From Enoplolaimus lenunculus (taxonomy: Eukaryota > Nematoda > Enoplea > Enoplida > Thoracostomopsidae), in contig JASANG010001256.1 of NCBI GenBank assembly GCA_030248215.1, positions 1 to 64,000 of the forward strand: a stretch of DNA of 64,000 bases, read 5' to 3'. Of this stretch, positions 56,840-64,000 are shown piece by piece. The position numbers were made by a program, and so were the translations under genes. Under the pieces are notes generated by a model, which searched no databases, was not told the origin of the DNA, and saw nothing but the letters and a program-made list of their open reading frames with translations. How positions within the stretch are numbered: position 1 is the first letter of the stretch; each line of letters begins with the position of its first letter.

Positions 56840-59800
56840 TTAATTAGAATTAATAACAGTTTGCGCAATTGCGTCTGTTTCAACAAAATCAACCATCACA
56901 ATGTTAAGCTTCGGTTTCAACTTAGGATCTAAACTTGGCACCCACTTGTTCACAGCAATTGTCGCCGGAACTGCAAGCTGGTCTTTTAAACATCCGGTTA
57001 AATGTTTGACAACATCACTTGTTTGTGGGGTTAAAATCCCTTGAGTGACAAGTAACTGATTACTAGCCCGGTTTGTAATATGGGTTTCAAGGAATGGAAA
57101 TAACGTCGCCAATGAGCTTGTATTCGCCCAGGGGCTACTAATCACGTTACCAGACCAAAGCCGGTCACGACCGGCACCTTGATTGGTTTCATAGATTACA
57201 ATCACACCGCCATGACCTCCAAGCTGTTGATAAATTGAGTTCAAAGTCAACTTTGAAATATCCGCCTGTGGCGGCACGAGCATTCCGTTGAATATTTGAA
57301 CAATGATTTGGACGAGCGAATCGTAAATTGACACGTCATCATTGAATCCGTCGAAATGGTTGAAATCCAAAATGACCACTTCGCGTTTGTGCGAAACAAG
57401 CCAGTCACGAATTTGACTGAGTAGCGAGTTGGTTGTTGCTCCATAAAGGCCATGGATGGCTCGCAATGTTTTGTCTCCGGCATAGTATGCAGTTCGTACG
57501 TCCACGTACCGAATACCTGCGGACAGCTAAAAAACGATATATATGTTTCAGAGGTGCCCCATAGTTGTCCTAAACCTTATGGATAAAGCCTAAGCCTATT
57601 CCACTTGACACACTGTAATCTCCAGTTAGTTCATTTTAACTCAGAATGAGTTGACTCATTAAAGTCTGAGTTAGGACAATCAAAACTCAGAATTCTGAGT
57701 TTATTCTACTCATTCTGATTTAATTAATTAAGTATCCCGGAATCAACTTAACTCAGAATAAGTTTAAAGTTTACTGTCGTTAACTCACAAAAAATAACTT
57801 TCCGTATGCGTTGATTAATTAACTCATTGCAATTTACAGTACATACATGCATAGCCTAAACCTCAAGATTAATATTGTATCTGAGTTTGAAGTTTTAAAA
57901 TATATTAGCCCTACGATGTGGAATTTTGAAAATTCAAACAATCATGGCACCCATTGCAGCTTTGCGGTGCAATTCAATTTCGAAACACAAGCAACATACC
58001 ATGCGAGACCTGGAAAGGCCTGGGTCAGAGCTATGCCAGGAAAGGTATTGAACGCTTCGTGTCGTTCAAATGTATAACAACAACAAATTGCTGAAAGGCT
58101 TAAGCACCATCTTGCGTCCCTACCATAAAAAATGTTATTACAAAGTGATCGGGCCAAGTGTAAAACGCTATTGCCATTCAGAAATTTTTCAAAACATTTT
58201 TTGTATATTGGTAAAGAGGTTTGGCGCAGAACATCGACCCACCCATAGGATATATTAAAAAGCACCCTAACCGTCGTTCGTGGCATCCGCTCAGTCAAAA
58301 AATGTCATCTGTAGGTATATTTGCTTACGTCATCCGGTTACTTTAGTTTACGACACCCGGAACTACTGCCAAAGAAAAGAAACTTATAGGTGACATTATA
58401 AAAGATTCATTACAGCTCCTGTGCGTTTTGGACTGTTAGTCACCGTCATACCATCACCCCTGGGAACAGTCACCTACGTGGGGTCCCATGGGGGGCATAC
58501 TAAGGTCCCGCAAATGCATCGAGCGTGAAGCTAGACTTGATTATTGTAAACAATTCATTTGATATTACGTATCTTATTAGGTTCGCTTGGTTTTAATAAA
58601 TTGCGGTACAAAAACGGGGGTACAAAATGCATTTTAAAAAATGAGGGTTGCCCCATTGCTCCCTGGCTCCACAACCCCTGCCAACCGGTATGTATGGAGG
58701 CGAGGTCGCGTTAAGCATGATCCTGATAGGATAGGAACCCTCGAAGCCCGTAGACTCGAACCAGTAGATCACACAGTCATGGTTTCAAAATCTTAACATT
58801 TATTCAATTTGGTGCACCCTCAGATTGACTTTGGAGCGCCTGTCGTATACTAAGCACAGCACTGCCTCGAGTTTGTAACATGTGAAATTCACAATAGACA
58901 TCTTAGCATCATGTCACGACGCAAAAAGTGTTTATATTTATTTATAAATATTTTATCATCCCAAATTTAACTCTGAAATCGCTCTGAGGTTATTACTTTT
59001 GAACATGGTGCATAGCAGGCCTAAAAATGACACCAATTGAACTCGGCACATCATTATCCATACAACAGACCAGTGTTTATTAAATTCCTAAACTCTGAAA
59101 ATTCCAATGAGTTGATTAATCAATTCACAGCTAGCGAGTGGTTTATTTCTGAATTAATATCAGTAAACATTAACTCACTCTGAGTTGAGTTCATTCTCAC
59201 TCTGAGTTGAGTTGACTTTAGCGTATGTTGATTAATTAACTCAGAATGAATTGAATCAACTCAAATTTCTGAGTTCTGATAATTCTAACTCAGACTGAGT
59301 GATTCAATTCATTATGAGTTAAAATCAACTCACTGAAATTTTACAGTGTAAGGGGTCGACATTCGATATCATTGTCTGTTTTTCAAAACACACTTAATTT
59401 ATATTTTTGACCCGAACGTCCAATTCAATAAGATCAAATTCAAACCTGTTCAGCAATGTTTAAATCTTGAGTTAAACTCCACTGTCGGACGATTTCTTTT
59501 GTACATGGAAGACCGCGAAGTTTGTAGACAATGCTCGGACAGTCGTTGGGTGACAGTGGCAATTTGGTAGTGATTGAATATGCTAATGAGTCGTGAGAAC
59601 CTAAAACCTCTGGCACACTGGTTATATACGGGACGAGCCAGGAACTACGTTCCTAAATGATTGTAACACATACATACATATATAGGGTCTTTTCGGCAGG
59701 AATGGGAGTCCCAGTCTCCTCAAAGGACTTGAGACTGTCTCACAGTCTCAGTGTCAACGTTTTCATTGAGACTCCCATCCCTGCTTTTTGGTTGCCACCT

Positions 59801-60420
59801 CGGTTACCACCCCCTTCCCAGGTGGCGTTTGCTCGAAACCGGTTGTATTTTGAAAATTTTTTGCATATTTGAACTTCTCATGACCTCCTCTGATCTGTTT
59901 ACGCTGAAATTTGAATTTTTGAAAAATTCCATTTTTAAGGTCCAAAAGTATCCTCTCGGAACGCAAAAATTTTTTGTCAAAAACTATAGACAAGTAATAT
60001 ATCACATTCAACGCAGTTTGCACAGCTGAGTCGAATGATGTTAAATTTTGCCGCAATCAGGTATCTGGTATAACGAGCGCCTATTAGTAAAGTGTAATTT
60101 ATTCCTAAATCTGTTACTTTAATTTCCTACTAAACTTAGAATATGAGGTTACAAACAGCGGTGACGCCAAGTGCGTGGGTATGGACCCCGATAGGGATCA
60201 AAACCCCAAAATTTCCTATTTAGATTTAATGCAAAAATTGTCACTGGCCGCTCGTTCGGTTTACTCGAGAGCTCTTTTCACTCAGCATATCGCACCGTTC
60301 CCATCAGAAATTTCTCAATTCGCCACTGGTCACAAGAACTACTATACCTGGCATATGCAGATTTGTCAATGGTCGGTCGTGTAATGACGTCGCAGCTCCC
60401 ATCCAGTTCGACAAATCCAT
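56840..60420 (-). CDS. PLCXD: PLCXD-type PI-PLC X-domain protein, 3 exons
   Basis: Exons 60420-60348, 59600-59446 and 57526-56840 encode 304 residues, the usual length for PLCXD proteins. Junction 1 is phase 1 (MP, then GSHDS) and junction 2 is phase 0 (NIAEQ, then LSAGIRYVDVR). Conserved features: MDLSNWMG, PLTNLHMPGSHDSLAY with the first catalytic-type His, the W-x-x-T-Q-x-x-x-I region, GIRYVDVR, HGLYG with the second His, and HKREVVILDFNHF. Both His are present, so activity is possible. There is no Y domain, PH or C2, as expected for this family. The family is related to bacterial PI-PLC; substrates in animals are poorly defined. Donors GTATAG and GTTTGA are slightly weak. Intron 2 contains a CACTG-type MITE. 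Confidence 0.92.
57608..57841. mobile_element. MITE family C2 in PLCXD intron
   Basis: CACTGTAATCTCCAGTTAG to CATTGCAATTTACAGTA, with CA on both flanks if the last base of the right end has mutated. It lies 80 bp from PLCXD exon 3. Confidence 0.8.
59090..59348. mobile_element. MITE family C2 in PLCXD intron
   Basis: The left end is decayed (AACTCTGAAAATTCCAATGAG), the right end intact (CTCACTGAAATTTTACAGTG), with TA on both flanks. Confidence 0.75.
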
Positions 60421-60509
60421 GTTTATATATTATTTATATAAAATGAAACCCTGAAATTTTGAACAACCTCATATATTTAAGCCATATATAGAAACGCCAC
60501 CAATTTAAC

Positions 60510-61013
60510 ACCCGCATAAACTTAGATTACCACAAAAAATCTTAAAAATAAGCTTCATTTTTTGCATAAATATCGGGCCCGTGTAAAGATCAGGGGCGGA
60601 ACGTTTTTTGTGGGATTAGAATAGAGTAAGCTTAAGCTTTAGACTAATTCGTTTGCTTGGCTTAGGCTTAAGCGTTGGCTTAGGAATAAACTCATTCTTA
60701 CGCTTAGGATTAGGGTTAGGCTTAGGCTTAGGTACATGCTTATGATACAGTTCCACCACTGTTCTTACATTGGCCGAAAAGCCACAGTTTACACCCGCAC
60801 AAACTTAGATTACCACAAAAATCTTAAGAAATAAGCTTCATTCTTTGCATAAATATCGGGCCCATGTAAATATCAGGGGCGGAACGGCTTTCTGTGGGAC
60901 TCGCATAGAGTAAGCTTAAGCTTTAAACTAACTTTTTGTTTGGTTTAGGCTTAGGCTTAGGCTTAGGAATATGCTTATAATACTGTTCCGCTCCTGTACC
61001 TTACATTGGCCAA
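60510..61013. repeat. tandem duplication of an H1 MITE plus its flank
   Basis: The flank (CACCCGCATAAACTTAGATT to TTTGCATAAATATCG) occurs at 60510-60575 and again at about 60790-60857, each followed by an H1 copy (60576-60768 and 60858-61009). Only the second copy has matching 8-bp flanks (AAATATCG), so the second looks like the original insertion site and the first a rearranged duplicate, or the reverse. It lies upstream of the PLCXD start. Confidence 0.8.
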
Positions 61014-61335
61014 ATATCGTAAACTTATAGATTTTGTTAGTCAAACAGCAACGTTGATGAATTTTAAAAGTTTACAAAAACTATTGCAAACATAAATTTT
61101 ATTACAATACAAATATTAAACCAATCAGTTCACGCTGGAATTTAACACAATTTTTAAGAAATTTTCTTTAAAAATTAAACCAAACGTAGAATCTACACCA
61201 TACTTTAAAGACTGTCGAATGTTTTCTACTCCTTAGCAGCTGAATCCTTAGACGTAAAATACAATTTTGTAATCGTAAATCTGAACCAGGATTACAATAC
61301 TCGATTCGGTTCAATTTTCGTTTATTCTGCAACCT

Positions 61336-61562
61336 GTCGGTATATGTGCACGTAAGTGTATGTAAAGCAAATGTTGCCATGCCTGTGCACATATACCGAT
61401 ATAAGAAGTTGTTGCAACGACTGCGTGGTGTAGTGGTTGCATGCTTGGCTCGAGCGCAAGAGGGCCGAGGTTCCATTCCCGGCGTGGTCATTAACTCTGG
61501 GCAGAACTTCAAACAGGGGTCGTGCAGACCGTATAGTACCAACACAACCAAAGTGACAGATT
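61336..61562 (+). mobile_element. tRNA-derived SINE-like element, copy 2
   Basis: Same leader, tRNA-like head (GCGTGGTGTAGTGGTTGC to GAGGTTCCATTCCCGG) and tail as 40967-41215, in opposite orientation. The B box carries a C where copy 1 has G. Confidence 0.75.
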
Positions 61563-62154
61563 GTGCTGCACTGATAAGTGCCATAACATAACCAGTTTTG
61601 CTATATCTGTAAATTTATCGGGCGTTTGCCGTTTTCGCTTCTAAGAGCTGGCAGGATGTAAACGTATAGTGAAAATAACTGAAACGGAAATGGATAGTGA
61701 TCAAAATAACGAAAACAGATATTGAAATATAAAAGTTATACACAATGATGTTTATTTTCAACAAAATTGAAGCGTACAAATATTCACCGGACTATTGCAA
61801 TTTTTAAAGATGTTTTCGACTGAATTTCGTCATTTTTATTTCACTTCAAACAATTGCAGCATATGTGTAATGAAAAATTGTGAGATATATCTTAGATTAA
61901 TGACTACTTTTGAGCATAAGAGTAACGGTATTTCCGGTATTTCCATAAAACAGAAACGGAAACGGACACCGATTTTTATCGGAAACGGATGTCCCGTCAC
62001 ACGCTGCTAAATTTTCAGCACGACATGGCTTCTGGACGTTTCCCTATCAAAATGAATATCTAAGCGGAAAATTTGAGTGTCATTTTTTGTTTAATCTGCC
62101 GCATATGCACCAAAACTGATTTGTTCGTTCGCAAACTATTGAAACTCGTCGGCC
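61563..62154. other. no gene seen
   Basis: AT-rich sequence with weak GGAAACGGA words (GAAACGGAAACGGAC) related to the R repeats. No exon supported. Confidence 0.5.
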
Positions 62155-62572
62155 GATATAAACATCACGAACGGAACGTTTTTCTGCGGGACTGCAACAG
62201 AATAAGCTTTAACTTTAGACTAATTTTTGCTGAGGTGTAAGCTCATTTTCACACTTAAATTTTAGGCTTACGCTTTTAGGAATATGCTTACACTGGGTAC
62301 TGTCACAATGTTCTATACATTGGCCAGAATAGGTATCGTTTTTACTAAAATCAATTGCCAAAAATGGCCCATGTAAAAATCAGAGGCGGAATATTTTTCT
62401 GTGGGACTAGAAAAGAATAAGCTTAAGCTTCAAAATAATTTTTTTGCTTGGCTTAGGCTTAGTTTAGGAATATACTCATTCTTATGCTTAGGCTTAGGCT
62501 CAGGCTTAGGCTTAGGCTTTAGGAATACGCTTATGATACTGTTTCGCCCCTTTTCTTTACATTGGCCCCAAA
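62155..62572. mobile_element. two adjacent H1 MITEs
   Basis: Copy one is about 62155-62325 (GGCCGATATAAACATCACG to TGTTCTATACATTGGCC). Copy two is about 62366-62570 (GGCCCATGTAAAAATCAG to TTTTCTTTACATTGGCCC) with a GGCTTAGGCTTAGGCTT array. Confidence 0.8.
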
Positions 62573-62847
62573 AATCTTTAAAAATAACCTATTAATATGT
62601 TGTGACTTCGCTTAAACTACTAAACCTAATTCTCGAAACAAAACTGACACCAAAAATATTACTGAAATGTTTCAGTCCATAAAGACAATAACAAGTTGCC
62701 GATATATTTGATCTTCAGATATCTATGTCAGATGATTGTCTATTGTCTTAGAATTTATAAATTTTACTTGCGAACACTCATGACGTCAAACTACTAATCA
62801 CTAAAAGATTAAAGTACTAAAACATTATTTTTATTAAAATAAACACC

Positions 62848-63030
62848 AATGTTACTTTTAGGGGCGTAACAGTAGATTAAGCGTGTTCCTAAGCCTAAAA
62901 GCCTAACGTTGCAAAAATGTGTTCGTAAGTCTAAAGCCTAACCATAAGCAAAAAATGTAATCTATAATCTAAAACTACACATTTATAGACCCACCAGAAA
63001 CGTGAACACTCCTTAACGTTTGGGACCAAA
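62848..63030. mobile_element. MITE family H2
   Basis: CCAATGTTACTTTTAGGGGCG at the left; right end decayed (GTGAACACTCCTTAACGTTTGG). Confidence 0.7.
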
Positions 63031-63138
63031 TAAACATGATTTATTGTTGTTTACAAAAGCGGAAGTTACTTTTTATTTTTACGTATCACAAATAAAAATA
63101 TTGATAATTTTGCTCAGGTACGGCCATCATATGATAGA

Positions 63139-63296
63139 TTAGAGTCTCACCCCATAGCGCAGACCACTGTTGATCAGCAGTGAAAATCTCTGACAAAACT
63201 TCGACCGGAGCCGCTCGGCTTTGTCCTGAGGTATCCCTATGGTTCTAGCGATCAAAGCGCCGGAAACATACATTTTATTGTTCCGCACATATGTAC
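63139..63296 (-). CDS. probable terminal exon of an unrecognised gene
   Basis: After acceptor TTCTGTTAG (63297-63298 on -), a 158-nt exon in phase 1 reads TYVRNNKMYVSGALIARTIG, continues IPQDKAERLRSKFCQRF and SLLINSGLRYGVRL, and stops at 63139-63141. Composition is protein-like, with good alternation of charged and hydrophobic residues, and AATAAA-like signals lie 50-80 bp beyond the stop. I do not recognise it. Upstream exons would lie to the right, beyond the CCGG-rich repeat or past the window edge. Confidence 0.4.
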
Positions 63297-63409
63297 CTAA
63301 CAGAAACAAAAAATTGCGAAAAACTATTATTTTCACAGCAAACTTCAAGTTTTAAAATCACTAAAATTATAGAATTCGTAGTGCATTTCTACCAGCTGTA
63401 CAACCGACA

Positions 63410-63720
63410 AGATGCAACCAGAGGTAAAAATATCGGAGCCGGAGGTCAACAAAACTTGTCGGAGCCGGAGGTGAAGGGGAATTAAGTATAGTTAAAATGT
63501 TTTTAATTTGTTAATTTTAGCAAATATCAGCGATGTTGTTAAATCTTTCGTTTAACGCTTATTTTTCCCAAATCTCGGCAATTCTTTTCTCAAAGTTAAA
63601 ACAAAACGCGCCAAACAAATAAATTTTGTAAAACTCACTAAATTAACCGAGCTGCCGGTCGATATTCTGCTGGAGCCAGACCTCCGATTGTACGTTGACA
63701 ATCGGAGATCTGTCTCCGGT
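63410..63720. repeat. CCGG-rich repeat family, copy
   Basis: TCGGAGCCGGAGGTCAACAA at the left, GGAGCCAGACCTCCG at the right, with the CAAAACGCGCCAAACAAAT interior. No gene in the remaining sequence to 64000. Confidence 0.65.
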
Positions 63721-64000
63721 AGTTTGTGCCGAAGGTTAAGGCAATTTCGTCAATGAAATTTGGTATATTTTTACCAAATTTATATATTTGTTTGATACAT
63801 TTAATTTTAACATTTTGTGCAAATTGAAGAAAAAAGTACCGAAATTAAGTCTACGCTGGTGCAAAAATCGTCCAGTCTCTTAATATCGACTGTGGTACAA
63901 AACAGCACTAACCTGAGTTTAACTACACTGCAGTTCCGATTCCGGTATTTATCAACTTCCTCTCGTTCTACCCTGATTTGCACCACGAATTCCACTACAG

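Noticed and set aside
57942-58298. 118-codon - strand ORF and an open + strand stretch at 57908-58043
   Set aside because: Both lie in PLCXD intron 2. Neither has family similarity, and the splice signals around them are weak.
60175-60384. 69-codon + strand ORF
   Set aside because: Antisense to PLCXD exon 1, where the - strand reads a family N-terminus with a donor in correct phase.
61420-61495. Functional tRNA gene
   Set aside because: The head has A and B boxes, but the anticodon arm and T stem are imperfect, it lacks a plausible 7-nt anticodon loop, and it is embedded in a longer duplicated element.

Overview
This is AT-rich, intron-containing nuclear DNA from a metazoan. The evidence is spliced genes with GT/AG introns and acceptors close to TTTCAG, a Crumbs-type polarity protein, an ESCRT-III IST1 gene and an EFF-1/AFF-1 family cell fusogen. 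The phylum is not settled. The fusogen family is best known from nematodes, and many small transposons here carry (TTAGGC)n, the nematode telomere hexamer, but neither point is diagnostic. Coding sequence is sparse and most of the window is short non-autonomous DNA transposons (MITEs), SINEs and tandem repeats.

Genes, left to right. (1) The 3' part of a crumbs homologue on + has exons at 945-1133, 23707-23739, 25104-25250, 26009-27116 and 28772-29483. It encodes the end of a laminin-G-like domain, three EGF-like domains, a poly-threonine stalk, a membrane segment and the Crumbs tail ending ERLI. (2) A complete two-exon EFF-1/AFF-1 family (FF) fusogen on - lies at 35289-32535. (3) A two-exon orphan on - at 46166-43619 encodes a small secreted Cys-containing protein that is probably GPI-anchored. 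(4) A seven-exon IST1 gene on + spans 50460-54271. (5) A three-exon PLCXD-type phosphatidylinositol phospholipase C-like gene on - spans 60420-56840. (6) A probable terminal exon of an unrecognised gene on - lies at 63296-63139. Exon phases agree at every junction reconstructed. These are unrelated single-copy genes; apart from general membrane and cell-surface themes I see no operon or shared pathway.

Repeats. The first crumbs intron is 22.6 kb. It holds a 75-bp satellite (4186-6020) and a very large inverted structure (about 10.7-22.0 kb) arranged A-B-A'-A-B', in which B and its inverted copy B' carry AT-rich 51-bp arrays. Throughout the window there are at least eight MITE families. Two have CACTG ends and 2-bp target duplications, as in CACTA/EnSpm elements. 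Two have GGCC ends and 8-bp target duplications, as in hAT elements, and contain CCTAAG/CTTAGG arrays. One has GTAGTGACCCGAATA ends and one has GGCCCGTAGCC ends. Two near-identical tRNA-derived SINE-like copies lie at 41.0 and 61.4 kb. I saw no rRNA gene, intact tRNA gene, CRISPR array or recognisable retroviral or LTR element.
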